64,000 nt of DNA from Ovis canadensis (GCF_042477335.2 NC_091255.1:29986501-30050500), one strand, 5' to 3'. Numbered from the stretch's first letter, positions 18,061-29,311 are shown. Numbers and translations are program-made. Notes: generated from the sequence alone by a model not told the origin.

Positions 18061-18729
18061 ACACTTTCAAGAATTAGCTGTTTGAAGATAACAGTTTTTA
18101 ATTGGTTAAAAATATGTATGTTTCTATAATAACTGTATAAATATTCAGTTATTTCCATTGACAGATGATCATAATGATTGATTAGGAAAAACAGCTTTCC
18201 TAAAGGCTATTTGAACATCTCTGATGTGGTAGTATTATAGTCAAATTTCTTGAAGTTTTATTTTTAAAAGTTTATTATAAAAATATTAAGTGAATAAAAA
18301 TCAAACTTTTGCTGTATTAAAAAAAAATCATCCTAAAATATCCACCTCTGTCTCCAGAGAGACTCATAGCAGTATTATCTCTTTTTGCTTACATTGAGGG
18401 CAGTTTAAGATGGTTTAGTTTTAGTGGGATCTTAGATATTGTTGCTTTATTGTCCTTATTGAGTAGGGTTAATAATATTTTTCCAAAAGCGTTTGAGCTG
18501 GAAACCAGCAAGGCTGAATGGACATATATGCTGGTGATGGAGAACCCAGAGCAAGGATCATGAACTCAGTCTGCGGATCATTTAAAAGCATGAACAGGGC
18601 CACACATAAAATAACAATTTAAATTTAATTTTATTCTGTGCAAGCTAGTTCATTGTTGTCTGGAAGACAAAAGGTGTTTAAATATTTAGATAAATAGTAA
18701 TTACAACATTTATGTCTAAAAGACTCCAG
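18061..18729. other. AT-rich single-copy segment beyond the candidate promoter
   Basis: AT-rich, with A/T runs near 18240-18330. No clear repeat and no exon signal. Confidence 0.3.
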
Positions 18730-18860
18730 GTTTTTTATGAGATAATCTGTTTATCTCATTTAACTCTTGAAATCTCCCCTCCCCAAAACAAGGAAAGATT
18801 TTGCAGAGAAACAGGTAAAGTAACTTGCTCAATTTCGATTAGCAAAAGCATTTTTACTGT
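18730..18860 (+). mobile_element. MIR SINE
   Basis: TTTATCTCATTTAACTCTTG followed by CAGGTAAAGTAACTTGCTCA, the MIR 3' half. Confidence 0.6.
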
Positions 18861-20392
18861 AATATGACTTTTATGCTAGTCATACTAGCTGGCTGAAGGC
18901 ATAGAGAAAAACAATAAAAGACGAAAAGCTGCATATGCTAAAATTAAAAAGAAATGTATTCATCTGAGAAACAGCTTTAAATCTAGAAATACATCTTCAT
19001 GACTAACTTATACATAGGCTATAATTATTTGGTAATTAATATTCCCAAATTAATCCCTTTCCTAAAGAACCTCTAGTGGTTCTTATGTTTCAGTTGACAT
19101 GGAAAGCTAGATCTTAGGAGGATTTCCCTCTAAACTCAGAGAATGTTCATCCATGCAAGTTTCCAAGGGCCTAAAAATAAAATCTGATCAGGTCTGAAAG
19201 CAATCAGGTCCAGCCAATCAGAAATCAAGCTGTGGGGCAGCAAATCAGAATTTAAATAAAAGTTACAATTAGAACCACCAGAACTGGCATGACACTCATT
19301 TGAGTTCTTAGTGCTCCGGGACAGTATGGAAATTGCCTCCACAATAGGAATAAGAAGGGCTGGTGAAGACTTTTGCCTCTTGATAGAATATTGAATATTA
19401 TCCTCATCAGTGGTTTATTGGCCTAAGTTTCCTTCAGATGGTAACTTCCAAATGCTTGGTCTCAATTAGCACAGGTAAATGAGAAATGTAGGTGATTGAC
19501 ACTTTTCCGTTCTCTTCTCTAGAGATTTCCATTCCCTTCCCTTAAGAACCTGAAATGGCTGAGGGCTACATTGATTAAAGTAAATTACGTTGGTATTTTA
19601 CACCAGTAAAAAATGTAGATGGAATTCACTCATGCCTGGTCCATTGAAACAGTAAAATCCACAGATATCATAAAGGAGAAAATCAGTGTATGGTACTTAA
19701 GAACATTGTATTTAGAATGTTAAAAATTATAAAACTATAATTTAAAAATGTTGTGTTAGATAAGGTATGATGTTCAACTGAGAAAGTTAAAAAAATAGGC
19801 ACTTTGTGTATTTAATAAAATATGTGTGAGGGAAAGCTCATAGAGGACAGACGAATAAAATGGGAAATATATAGATTGTTTTTCTCTGGTCATTTTCTTT
19901 AATTCCCCTTTAGCTCAGATCTAATTCCCAAAACTTCAGATTTACCTCTAACAAAGAGATAATCAGCACCAAATACTGCTTTTAGAATCTGCAAATAATT
20001 TTTATCTTTATTAACTATCACACATTATATAATTGCTTTCCTTTTTCATATTAATCAATATTTTATTCTAAACATGTTATCTCCGATTTGTAACAATCTC
20101 TGAGATTGTGAAATATGAACTAGAAGAATACAAAGGAACAGTTTCAGTTATTTGGCCCAAATATATTGTGTAATAGTATCTGAATTTAGAAAATTAAATA
20201 GCTACATTGTACTGTGACACTTACATAACACTTTCTGTAAGTTATCTAGCAAACTTAAGGCTTTCTCATTTCATTTCTGTTTGATTCACATATGGAAACT
20301 AATCAGGGTGATAATAAAGTCAAGAATTCATTTCAGAAAGTTTAAAACAAAATTTGATTTTAAAATTTAATATAGTTGTACTTTTTCTTCCG
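18861..20392. other. AT-rich single-copy stretch
   Basis: About 1.5 kb without a recognisable transposon or coding exon. No open frame over 70 codons. Confidence 0.45.
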
Positions 20393-20586
20393 TTGCTGCT
20401 GCTGTTGCTGCTGCTAAGTTGCTTCAGTAGTGACCGACTCTGTGCGACCCCCATGGACAGCAGCCCACTAGGCTCCTCTGTCCCTGGGATTCTCCAGGCA
20501 AGAATACTGGAGTGGGTTGCCATTTCCTTCTCCAATGCATGAAAGTGAAAAGTGAAAGTGAAATCGCTCAGTCATGCCCAACTCTT
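20393..20586 (-). mobile_element. Bov-A2 SINE, cut in its second monomer by BovB
   Basis: (CTG)n start and a complete first monomer to TTTCCTTCTCCAATGCATGA, then the linker and only 25-30 bases of the second monomer. The remaining monomer sequence does not reappear beyond the BovB. Confidence 0.88.
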
Positions 20587-21684
20587 CAGTTCAGTTCAGT
20601 TCAGTCGCTCAGTTGTGTCCGACTCTTTGCAACCCCATGAATCGCAGCACACCAGGCCTCCCTGTCCATTACCAACTCCCGGAGTTCACTCAGACTCACG
20701 TCCATCGAGTCCGTGATGCCATCCAGCCATCTCATCCTGGGTTGTCTCCTTCTCCTCCTGCCCCCAATCCCTCCCAGCATCAGACTCTTTTCCAATGAGT
20801 CAACTCTTTCCATGAGGTGGCCAAAGTACTGGAGTTTCAGCTTTAGCATCATTCCCTCCAAAGAAATCCCAGGGCTGATCTCCTTCAGAATGGACTGGTT
20901 GGATCTCCTTGCAGTCCAAGGGACTCTCAAGAGTCTTCTCCAACACCACAGTTCAAAAACATCAATTCTTCGGTGCTCAGCCTTCTTCACAGTCCAACTC
21001 TCACATTCATACGTGACTACTGGAAAAACCATAGCCTTGACTAGACGGACCTTAGTCAGCAAAGTAATGCCTCTGCTTTTGAATATACTATCTAGGTTGG
21101 TCATAACTTTTCTTCCAAGGAGCAAGCGTCTTTTAATTTCATGGCTGCGATCACCATCTGCAGTGATTTTGGAGCCCCCAAAAATAAAGTCTGACACTGT
21201 TTCCACTGTTTCCCCATCTATTTCCCATGAAGTGATGGGACCGGATGCCATGATCTTCATTTTCTGAATGTTGAGCTTTAAGCCAACTTTTTCGCTCTCC
21301 TCTTTCACTTTCATCAAGAGGCTTTTTAGCTCCTCTTCACTTTCTGCCATAAGGGTGGTGTCATCTGCATATCTGAGGTTATTGATATTTCTCCCAGCAA
21401 TCTTGATTCCAGCTTGTGTTTCTTCCAGTCCAGAATTTTCATGATGTACTCTGCATAGAAGTTAAATAAGCAGGGTGACAATATACAGCCTTGACGTACT
21501 CCTTTTCCTATTTGGAACCAGTCTGTTGTTCCATGTCCAGCTCTAACTGTTGCTTCCTGACCTGAGTACAGATTTCTCAAGAGGCAGGTTAGGTGGTCTG
21601 GTATTCCCATCTCTTTCAGAATTTTCCACAGTTTATTGTGATCCACAGAGTCAAAGGCTTTGACATAGTCAATAAAGCAGTACC
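20587..21684 (-). mobile_element. BovB LINE, longest copy, with reverse-transcriptase YADD
   Basis: A 1.1-kb, 5'-truncated BovB. The minus strand starts in the RT palm, with [20 protein letters not shown] in a 106-codon frame (21646-21326). It then shifts frame into a 249-codon frame (21350-20601) whose upstream part includes RYADD at about 21370. The C-terminal part carries the zinc-finger-like [19 protein letters not shown] region. The frame shift and missing endonuclease make it inactive. Confidence 0.95.
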
Positions 21685-21844
21685 TACATAAATAATAATT
21701 AAAATTAAACTTCTAATTTTATTTTCATGTATTATAAAATTTGACATAAAAGCAAGCAATTATGCATTTTTATGATTTTATTATATAATTAATGAAATTC
21801 ATGTTTATGTGTTTATAATAAAATTCACATATTATGAAAAAACT

Positions 21845-22195
21845 ATGTATGTTTCTGATATCACTTAAATGCAGAATCTAAAATATGATGCAGATGAAGT
21901 TATCTACAAAACAGAAAGAAACTCAGAGAGAACAAGCTTGTGGTTGCCAAGGGTGGGGGGAGGCTGGATTGGGGATTTGGGATTAGCAGATGCATACTAT
22001 TATGTATAAAGAACAAGGTCCCACTGTATAGTACAGGGAACTATATTCAATATCCTGTGATAAACTATAATGGAAAAGAAGATGAAAAAGAATGTACTTT
22101 ATATCTATAACTGAATCACTTTTCTGTACAGCAGAAATTAATACAACATTGTAAATCAACTACACTTCGATAAAATTAAGTTTTAAAAATACACA
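21845..22195 (+). mobile_element. L1 3' UTR
   Basis: TGATATCACTTAAATGCAGA, ACAAGCTTGTGGTTGCCAAG, GTACAGGGAACTATATTCAA and CAGCAGAAATTAATACAACA. Confidence 0.85.
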
Positions 22196-22202
22196 TATTT
22201 AG

Positions 22203-22495
22203 GGGGCTTCCTTGATGGCTCAATGGTAAGGAATCCACCTGCCAGTGCAGGAGGCACGGGTTCAATCCCTGCTCTGGGAGGATCCCACATGCTCCAGAGC
22301 AGCTAAGCCCATTCACCACAACTACTGAAGCCCCATGCCCTAGAACCTGTGCTCCGCAACAAAAGAAGCCACTGCGAAGAGAAGCCTGCACACTGCAACT
22401 AAAGAATAGCCTCCACTTGCCGCAGCTAGAGAAAAGCCAGTGCAGCAATGAAGACCCAGCACGGCCAAAAAATTTTTAAAAAAAATAAACAAACT
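22203..22495 (+). mobile_element. CHR-1 SINE, near full length
   Basis: GGGGCTTCCTTGATGGCTCA head, box B GGGTTCAATCCCTGCTC, a long body with CAACTACTGAAGCCCCATGC, and an A-rich tail after CACGGCC. Confidence 0.88.
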
Positions 22496-22621
22496 TGTTT
22501 ATGGTGTTGTTCCAACATGAATTTTATCTGGCGAGTACTATTGTTCCCATTCATACAAGAATAGAATAAAAAAATATTTATGGTTATCTGTACATTTCTA
22601 AAAACATTGGTTAAGAACATC

Positions 22622-22815
22622 AGAGACCTGCTGCTTGCTAGCTGTGTGACTTTATAAAGTTATTTTACTTATATGGGCCTTAGGTTCTTTGTCAATATGA
22701 TGTGATTAATAATAGTGTCCTCCCTACGGGGTCATTTGAGGATTACATGAGACAAAGCATTCAAAGCAGTTACACAATAAGCTCTTATTAAGCAGTAGCT
22801 ATTATTATTATTAAT
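22622..22815 (-). mobile_element. MIR SINE
   Basis: GCTAGCTGTGTGACTTTATA, GGGTCATTTGAGGATTACAT and GAGACAAAGCATTCAAAGCA in reverse orientation. Confidence 0.75.
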
Positions 22816-22934
22816 ATAGTCTGGGCAAGGCGTAATAAACACAGCCACACTGTAGCATTGTTTCAGTAAGAATCACAACTAAGAGCATTTCCTGTTGTCT
22901 GAGTTGCAAGCGCTGTCTAAGCAGGTTTTATAGG

Positions 22935-23095
22935 TATATTTATTTATTTATTTGGCTGTGCCAGGTCTTAGTAGCAGCATGCAAGATCTTTAGTTGTGGC
23001 ATGTTGGATCTAGTTCCCTGACCAGGGAGAGAACCTGGGCCTCCTGCATTGAGAGTGTTGAGTCTTTAGTCACTGGACCACCAGGGAAGTCTTGA
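22935..23095 (-). mobile_element. CHR-family SINE
   Basis: (TTTA)n tail, TTTAGTTGTGGCATGTTGGA, CCCTGACCAGGGAGAGAACC, and the reversed head ACTGGACCACCAGGGAAGTC. Confidence 0.88.
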
Positions 23096-23390
23096 AGCAG
23101 GTTTTCAGTTTGTTTCTGTGTGGATCTAAGGGCACTGGGTTTTACTATTATCATTTAGAGCTTAACAGAGGATTGATGTCCTGGTTCTGGGTCCCTCCAA
23201 AGCAGACCTGAAGATAAAATTTGCATGCAATTAGTTTACTTAAAGGTGGTCTTACGAAGCACAGAATGGAAGTGAGATGAGAGAGGAAAGAACATAAATA
23301 AAGGATGTGTTAATTAACGGGTTACTGCGGTCAACTGTTGCTATGGACTCTTTGACAAGCTCTAGGGAACACACTTCAGAATCCTTTCAG
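23096..23390. other. Single-copy intergenic segment
   Basis: No recognisable repeat or exon. Confidence 0.3.
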
Positions 23391-24258
23391 AGTACATCAT
23401 GAGAAACTCTGGGCTGGAAGAAACACAAGCTGGAATCAAGATTGCCAGGAGAAATATTAGTCACCTCAGATATGCAGATGACACCACCCTTATGGCAGAA
23501 AGTGAAGAGGAACTAAAAAGCCTCTTGATGAAAGTGAAAGAGGAGAGTGAAAAAGTTGGCCTAAAGGTCAACATTCAGAAAACGAAGATCATGGCATCTG
23601 GTCCCATCACTTCATGGGAAAAAGATAGGGAAACAGTGGAAACGGTGTCAGACTTTGTTTTGGGGGGCTCCAAAATCACTGCAGATGGTGATTGCAGCCA
23701 TGAAATTAAAAGATGCTTTCTCCTTGGAAGGAAAGTTATGACCAACCTAGATAGCATATTGAAAAGCAGAGACATTACTTTGCCAACAAAGGTCCATCTA
23801 GTTAAGGCTATGGTTTTTCCAGTGGTCATGTATGAATGTGAGAGTTGGACTGTGAAGAAAGCTGAGTGCCAAAGAATTGATGCTTTTGAACTGTGGTGCT
23901 GGAGAAGACTCTTGAGAGTCCCTTGGACTGCAAGGAGATCCAACCAGTCCATCCTAAAGAGACCAGTCCTAGGTGTTCATTGGAAGGACTGATGCTGAAG
24001 CTGAAACTCCAGTACTTTGGCCACCTCATGCAAAGAGTTGACTCATTGGAAAAGACCCTGATGCTGGGAGGGATTGGGGGCAGGAGGAGAAGAGGGCGAC
24101 AGAGAATGAGATGGCTGGATGGCATCACCGACTCGATGCACATGAGTTTGGGTGAACTCCGGGAGTTGATGATGGACAGGGAGGCCTGGTGTGTTGCGAT
24201 TCATGGGTTGCAAAGAGTTGGACACAACTGAGCGACTGAACTGAGCTGAACTGAAGGA
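23391..24258 (+). mobile_element. BovB LINE 3' half
   Basis: Plus-strand frame 23399-23992 includes the catalytic [20 protein letters not shown] segment and runs to the RRSNQSIL region. It then loses frame, because a GA-containing stretch is missing near 23960, and continues in another frame (23893-24231) to [12 protein letters not shown]. It ends in the (ACTGA)n signature of BovB 3' ends. Confidence 0.94.
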
Positions 24259-24784
24259 GAGGAAGCTTGAGTATTTATCCACCAACTTCTCTCCATCATT
24301 GGTTAAGGGTCATTCTTGGTGTTGGCTCTCCAGCACTTCCAGCCCACTCTGTAAAGATACAGTGCACTCTCCTGGTCTGGTTGTGAATGTCCAGGCAGAC
24401 AGAAAGTCACTGGGCATATGGGAACTGTTTGCAGGTGACCTCTAGGCAGGCCAAAAGGATGTGAGAAAGGTAACAACATCAACTTCTAGAACTGGGTATT
24501 AGATGACGTTGGAAAATAACGGTTAATTTACTCTTAGATGTGATAATGCTATGGTGGTTATATAGGAGACTGTCCCCATTCTTAAGGATGTCTGCTGAAA
24601 TATTTATGAGTTAAGTGTCATGATGATTGCAGCTGATTTTCAAATGATTCAGCAAAAATAAATAAACACACACACGCACAACAAATACAGCAAAATGTTA
24701 ACATTTATTGAATCTAGAGTCCAGGTTGGGGTATATAGATCTTCATTGTACTATTCTTCCTTTCTGTATGTTTGACATTTTCTT
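24259..24784. other. Single-copy intergenic segment
   Basis: Contains only a short (AC)n near 24667-24680. No gene signal. Confidence 0.35.
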
Positions 24785-24945
24785 TTTTCTTAATATTTAT
24801 TTGTGTGTGTGTCAGGTCTTAGCTGTGGCTCATGGGCTTAGTTGCCCTGTGGCATGTGGGATCTTAGTTCCCCAACCAGGGATTGAACGCACATCCCCTG
24901 CAGTGGAAGGCAGATTCTTAACCACTGGACCACCAGGAAAGTCCC
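24785..24945 (-). mobile_element. CHR-family SINE
   Basis: TTTATTTGTGTGTGTGTCAG tail, CATGTGGGATCTTAGTTCCC, and ACTGGACCACCAGGAAAGTCC. Confidence 0.88.
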
Positions 24946-24979
24946 TCACAGTTTCATAACTGAAATGTTGAGGGAAAGT

Positions 24980-25050
24980 ATTTTGCACACTTTACTGAGT
25001 GCCCACTATATGCTGAGTGCTCTAAGCCTTGGGGATACCTGTCCCATCCA
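24980..25050 (+). mobile_element. MIR fragment
   Basis: TTTACTGAGTGCCCACTATA, TGCTGAGTGCTCTAAGCCTT matches the MIR core. Confidence 0.6.
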
Positions 25051-25717
25051 AACCAAGATGGGTTTCTTTGTTATGATTTAGTAAGACTTGGCTTTTCAAG
25101 TCACTCAACTGCCACTGTGGAGAACTGTTTTAATAACTACAAATCAATGATGTCTATAAAAGGAATGATATCCCTTTAACTGCACAGCATTAGATGGGTA
25201 CCCTGGATGATACTAAGAAGCTCCTGATCTTCTAGGCTCTTCCATTCTAGAGGGGAAAGGTAACTATGGTCAGGAACCAGTTAGGGTGCTTTTTCAGATT
25301 AAAAAATGGTATCATGGCACCCCTTCTGGAGAGACAAAGAAGTGATATAATTTGCCCAGGACCATGTACATTGTCCCTGGAACATTCCTCTTTCTTTCCT
25401 AGGACTGACAAGCAAGAAGAAATCATTCAGCCCTTAGAAGTTAAGCTTAATAGTTAACCATTAAGCCTAAGTAGTTCAGCTGGTTGGAATATTAACAGAG
25501 TCCAGTATTCCATGTCCTCCGCAAGTATCTCAGGCCCAGAGGGAGAAAAGACAGGCAACCTCGAATGTGGAAATTTCCAGGAGTAGAAACAATTCACTCC
25601 ATATCAGACTTCTGTACTCTGGACAGAGGAGGGTGTCCAAGACCGGGCAGCCCTGGGGGTCTGAGCTAAGTGAGCGCCGAGAAGCACCTGGGGAGTCTCC
25701 GGCCACCTTTCTTTCGT
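25051..25717. other. Single-copy intergenic segment
   Basis: The right end (25600-25717) is GC-rich with scattered CpG. No promoter or exon can be supported. Confidence 0.35.
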
Positions 25718-25792
25718 CAGGAATCTCATCTTTAACAAGCTCCAGGGTGACTGACACCGCGGTTCAGGGGTCTCATTTTGAGAACCATGGCC
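25718..25792 (+). mobile_element. MER5 fragment
   Basis: AATCTCATCTTTAACAAGCT, CCAGGGTGACTGACACCGCG and the end TTTTGAGAACCATGG correspond to the 3' half of MER5. Confidence 0.7.
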
Positions 25793-25887
25793 TATGAGAC
25801 TAGGCATTGATGAGGGTGATGCAGGTGGGAGCCCCTTAACTCAGGATAAGTGCCTACTACAGTGCCTAGTGCTTGGTGGGTACTCAA

Positions 25888-26012
25888 GAATTCCCTGGTG
25901 GTCCTGCGGCTAAGACTCCATGCTCCCAGGGCAAGGGATGTGGGTTCATTCCCTAGTTGGGGAACTAAGATCCCACATGCCATACAGTGTGGCCAAAAAG
26001 TAAAAAAAAAAA
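25888..26012 (+). mobile_element. CHR-family SINE
   Basis: GAATTCCCTGGTGGTCCTGC head, box B GGGTTCATTCCCTAGTTG, CCACATGCCATACAGTGTGG and a poly(A) tail at 26000-26012. Confidence 0.88.
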
Positions 26013-26019
26013 ACGTAGC

Positions 26020-26150
26020 GGGGGGAGGGGGGTTCAAGAGGGAGGGGACATACGCATACCTATGGCTAATTCGTGTTGTTGCATGGCAGAAACCATCACA
26101 ATATTGTAAGTCGTTATCCTCCAATTAAAAAATTTAAAAAAATTTTTTAA
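26020..26150 (+). mobile_element. L1 3' tail
   Basis: TTCAAGAGGGAGGGGACATA, GGCAGAAACCATCACAATAT and TTATCCTCCAATTAAAAAAT. Confidence 0.85.
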
Positions 26151-26154
26151 AAAG

Positions 26155-26262
26155 GAAAAAAAGAAACAGTAGTTAAAGAAGGAAGGAGGGAAGGGAGAAA
26201 AGATGGGAGGAAGGTCCAAGGAAAGAGGGGAGGAGAAGGGGAAAAATGGGGAGGGTGCTCAC
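26155..26262. repeat. Purine-rich (GGAA/GGGA)n tract
   Basis: About 100 bases almost entirely A and G on the plus strand, probably grown from the preceding L1 poly(A) tail. Could adopt triplex-type structure. Confidence 0.8.
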
Positions 26263-26834
26263 TTGGAGATGGATTGAGTGCTCTGGCCCGGAAGAGAATG
26301 CGCACACAGGACTGCCCTGGGGGAAACTGACCCTGCTGGAACACAGACCTCACAGTATGTCGGTCATGTGGGGATGGAGAACAGGGAGGAAAACAACCAG
26401 GAGGGAAGACGGGGTGCAGCGCAGCTGGGTGCTGACCATCCCATCCCCAAAGGCCTTCGAGCTGCATCCGCATCTGCTGTCACCAACTTGATGCAACAGA
26501 GGCAGCAGCTCAGCAAATGGCAGGAGGGTCACAGGTCAGCAGGGTCAGGCCAGGTCGCAGGGAATACCACTGAGGGCTTTAATGTAACAGAAAAATGAGA
26601 AAGCTAGTCATCACAGCCTTGTAATGATAGAGTGGTTCTTTGAGCCACTCAGGGACCCAGCGTGGTGCTTTTTCATCCAGAATTAGACACAGTATCTACC
26701 AAACTGCTTAACATTGGTCACGGAACTTCAGAATTTCCAGCTTCTAAACAGTGATTAGTGATCCTCTAACTTCTCATCCTCTATTAGATTCCTTCATCAC
26801 CGAAAATCTTGGACCTTAAATTAAGACCTGAAAG
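26263..26834. other. Single-copy intergenic segment, moderately GC-rich
   Basis: No repeat recognised. Overlapping open frames of 60-108 codons on both strands (26147-26598) have no family resemblance. Confidence 0.35.
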
Positions 26835-26849
26835 GCTGCCTGTCTAGGA

Positions 26850-27045
26850 TTGCCATATTTAGCAAATAAATATCCAAGACATCTACTGCATTTGAATTTC
26901 AGGTAAGTAACAAATAATTTTTTAGTATAAGTATGTCCTGTGCAACTGCCATCTGTTCATTTATGACAAAGCCAATGTCTGGAATATGCTTACACTAAAA
27001 AAAAAAAATTATGTGTATCTGAAATTCAGATTTAATTAGGTATTC
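26850..27045. mobile_element. Palindromic hairpin-type DNA transposon relic
   Basis: Arm 26891-26937 (TTTGAATTTCAGGTAAGTAA.., TTTTTTAGTATAAGTATGT) is the inverted counterpart of 26983-27030 (AATATGCTTACACTAAAAAA.., TGTATCTGAAATTCAG), separated by about 45 bases. This is an old long-hairpin MITE common in mammals. I cannot name the family with certainty. Confidence 0.65.
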
Positions 27046-27069
27046 TGTCTTTAATTGGGCAACTCGACT

Positions 27070-27165
27070 TCTGGTTAATCCTCCTGTTTTTTAATAGGTG
27101 AGGAAGTGAAGTTCAGAGACATAAAGCGACTTGTCCAAAGTGACACGGGGTTAGAATCCATTCAG
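27070..27165 (+). mobile_element. MIR fragment
   Basis: AGGTGAGGAAGTGAAGTTCA, GAGACATAAAGCGACTTGTC, CAAAGTGACACGGGGTTAGA. Confidence 0.7.
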
Positions 27166-27224
27166 GATTCCTTGCTGCCACAAGGTTCCTTTTCCCAGTG
27201 TCTTGCTTCAGAGTTTCTTTACAC

Positions 27225-27368
27225 TGCTTCTTTGCTTTTTTGTTTTGTTTGGGGTGTTTTTTGGCTATGTTGCGTGGCTTGTGGGATCTTAATTTCCTGA
27301 CCAGGGATGGAACCCCAGACTCAGCAGTGAACGTGCAGAGTGGACCACTGGACCACCAGGGAATTCCC
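27225..27368 (-). mobile_element. CHR-family SINE
   Basis: TTTTTTGGCTATGTTGCGTG, GGATCTTAATTTCCTGACCA and GGACCACCAGGGAATTCCC. Confidence 0.86.
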
Positions 27369-27401
27369 AACTTGGCTTCTCGACCCACTAGGGTTGAGTT
27401 T

Positions 27402-27668
27402 CGGAGAAGGCAATGGCATCCCACTCCAGTACTCTTGCCTGGAAAATCCCATGGATGGAGAAGCCTGGTAGGCTGCAGTCCATGGGGTCACTGAGGGTTG
27501 GACACGACTGAGCGACTTCACTTTGACTTTTCACTTTCGTGCATTGGAGAAGGAAATGGCAACCCACTCCAGTGTTCTTGCCTGGAGAATCCCAGGGATG
27601 GGGGAACCTGGTGGACTGCTGTCTATGGGGTTGCACAGAGTTGGACACGACTGAAGTGACTTAGCAGC
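27402..27668 (+). mobile_element. Bov-A2 dimeric SINE with exact target-site duplication
   Basis: GGAGAAGGCAATGGCATCCC to GACTTAGCAGC, flanked by AGGGTTGAGTTT at 27390-27401 and 27669-27680. Confidence 0.94.
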
Positions 27669-27717
27669 AGGGTTGAGTTTTAAATTGTTTGTAAAGTCCC
27701 TGAATTTTAGGCAAAAA

Positions 27718-27768
27718 CATATGTGTGTGTGTGTGTGTGTGTGTATGCGTGTGCAAGTGCATGTGGGT
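27718..27768. repeat. (TG)n microsatellite
   Basis: Thirteen uninterrupted GT units, then imperfect TGCGTGTGC repeats. Confidence 0.92.
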
Positions 27769-28292
27769 ATTTTTCTGGGGAGATAGTCTCTGCTTTTATT
27801 TATTTATTTACCAAAATATCAACTTTATTACTGAAAAAGAATGTATTGGGAAATGTGGCTTGTATTTATAGGCAAATGGGTTTCCAGTAAGGAGCCTCAG
27901 AGTCAGAAGAGATCCCCATCCCATGAGAGGTACTGCTGCACCTCTAAAGATGGTACTCCACCAGATACCTCCTGCCAACACTGGCAGGACTTCTCCTGTT
28001 GTGCCTATTTATAGACTAAGAGCAGTTAAGAGTGCATGATCTCTGCAGACAAGAAGTCTCTGCTCTTTCGATTAGCTTCTCAAGAGTCATGATTTTAATA
28101 AAATAGTAAACTGTGCTCTTTCATAGGACTATGTTCTGCTTTTAAAATGCAGAACATCTATGACTTTGGGCTGAAATTGCATTTCTGCTTCCCCTACGTC
28201 CCTTCATCCCCTGCCCTCCCTTCATTCCCTGGCACAGCACTGGGTCCGAACATTCTAGGAGATGGGTAGATTTTGTGTACACAGAAAAAATA
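27769..28292. other. Single-copy intergenic segment
   Basis: Only a short (TTTA)n at 27797-27812. No gene. Confidence 0.35.
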
Positions 28293-28304
28293 TCCACTAC
28301 ATCT

Positions 28305-28420
28305 TCTTTTTTTGGTCGTACCACGCAGCATGCAAGATCTTAGTTTCTCAACCAGAGATCAAACCCACACCCTCTACAGAGGAAGCAGAGTCTTAACCAC
28401 TGGACTGCCAGGGAAGTCCT
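28305..28420 (-). mobile_element. CHR-family SINE with target-site duplication
   Basis: Flanked by TCCACTACATCT (28293-28304) and TCCGCTACATCT (28421-28432). The reversed head ends GACTGCCAGGGAAGTCCT. Confidence 0.92.
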
Positions 28421-28500
28421 TCCGCTACATCTCCTATGTGCCATGCAGTGGCACCCACCCTCCACAACCTACCTATATCAAAACCCCAAATCCCTCTTAT

Positions 28501-28704
28501 TGTTGTTATTTAGTCGCTAAGTTGTGTCCAACTCTTTGTGACCCCTTAGATTGTAGTTCCTCTGTCCATGGGATTTCCCAGGCAAGAATACTGGAAGTCG
28601 GTTGCCATTTCCTTCCTCCAGGGGATCTTCTCCACCCAGGGATCAAACTCACGTCTCCTGCCTTGGCAGGCAGATTCTTTACTTCTGAGCTACCAAGGAA
28701 GCCC
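28501..28704 (-). mobile_element. Bov-tA SINE with target-site duplication
   Basis: TGTTGTTATTTAGTCGCTAA start and reversed head GAGCTACCAAGGAAGCCC. It is flanked by AATCCCTCTTAT (28489-28500) and AATTCCTCTTAT (28705-28716). Confidence 0.92.
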
Positions 28705-28727
28705 AATTCCTCTTATCTATCATGTGT

Positions 28728-29133
28728 CCATAAAGAAAGCTGAGTGCCGAAGAATTGATGCTTTTGAACTGCAGTGTTGGAAAAGACTCTTGAGAGTCCC
28801 TTGGACAGCAAGGAGATCCAACCAGTCCATCCTGAAGGAAATCATTCCTGAATATTCACTGGAAGGACTGATGCTGAAGCTGAAACTCCAATTCTTTGGC
28901 CACCTGATGCGAAGAACTGACTCATTAGAAAAGACCCTGATGCTGGGAAAGATTGAAGGCAGGAGGAGAAGGGGACGACAGAGGATGAGATGGTTGGATC
29001 GCATGACCGACTCAGTGGACATGAGTTTGAGCAAGTTCTGGGAGTTGGTGATGGACAGGGAGTCCTGGTGTGCTGCATTCCATGGGGCTGCAAAGAGTCA
29101 GACACGACTGAGCAACTGAACTAAACTGAACTG
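28728..29133 (+). mobile_element. BovB LINE 3' end
   Basis: C-terminal BovB frame from [13 protein letters not shown] to [13 protein letters not shown], ending GACTGAGCAACTGAACTAAA. It lies only 12 bases after the duplication of the preceding Bov-tA, so one open frame (28568-29119) runs across both. Confidence 0.92.
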
Positions 29134-29311
29134 CATCTTGTATTTTCCTCCCTCCACTTCTTAGACTGGCAACCCAGAGCTGACAGGTCAGAACACCTTT
29201 CAGAGAACAGGTAGAAGGGAGCAAGGATGTGACCTTTGAGATTGACCACTAGAGGTCCCTTCTCATCCACAGTGATCCTGAAGTTAGACTGCCAGAGGTT
29301 GACAAAGTAAA

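Noticed and set aside
20601-21350. 249-codon open frame as a host gene
   Set aside because: It is BovB reverse transcriptase, 5'-truncated and frame-shifted; not a host protein.
22203-22270. tRNA gene
   Set aside because: Box A and B are present, but they belong to the tRNA-derived heads of CHR and Bov-tA SINEs. No cloverleaf with acceptor stem is formed.
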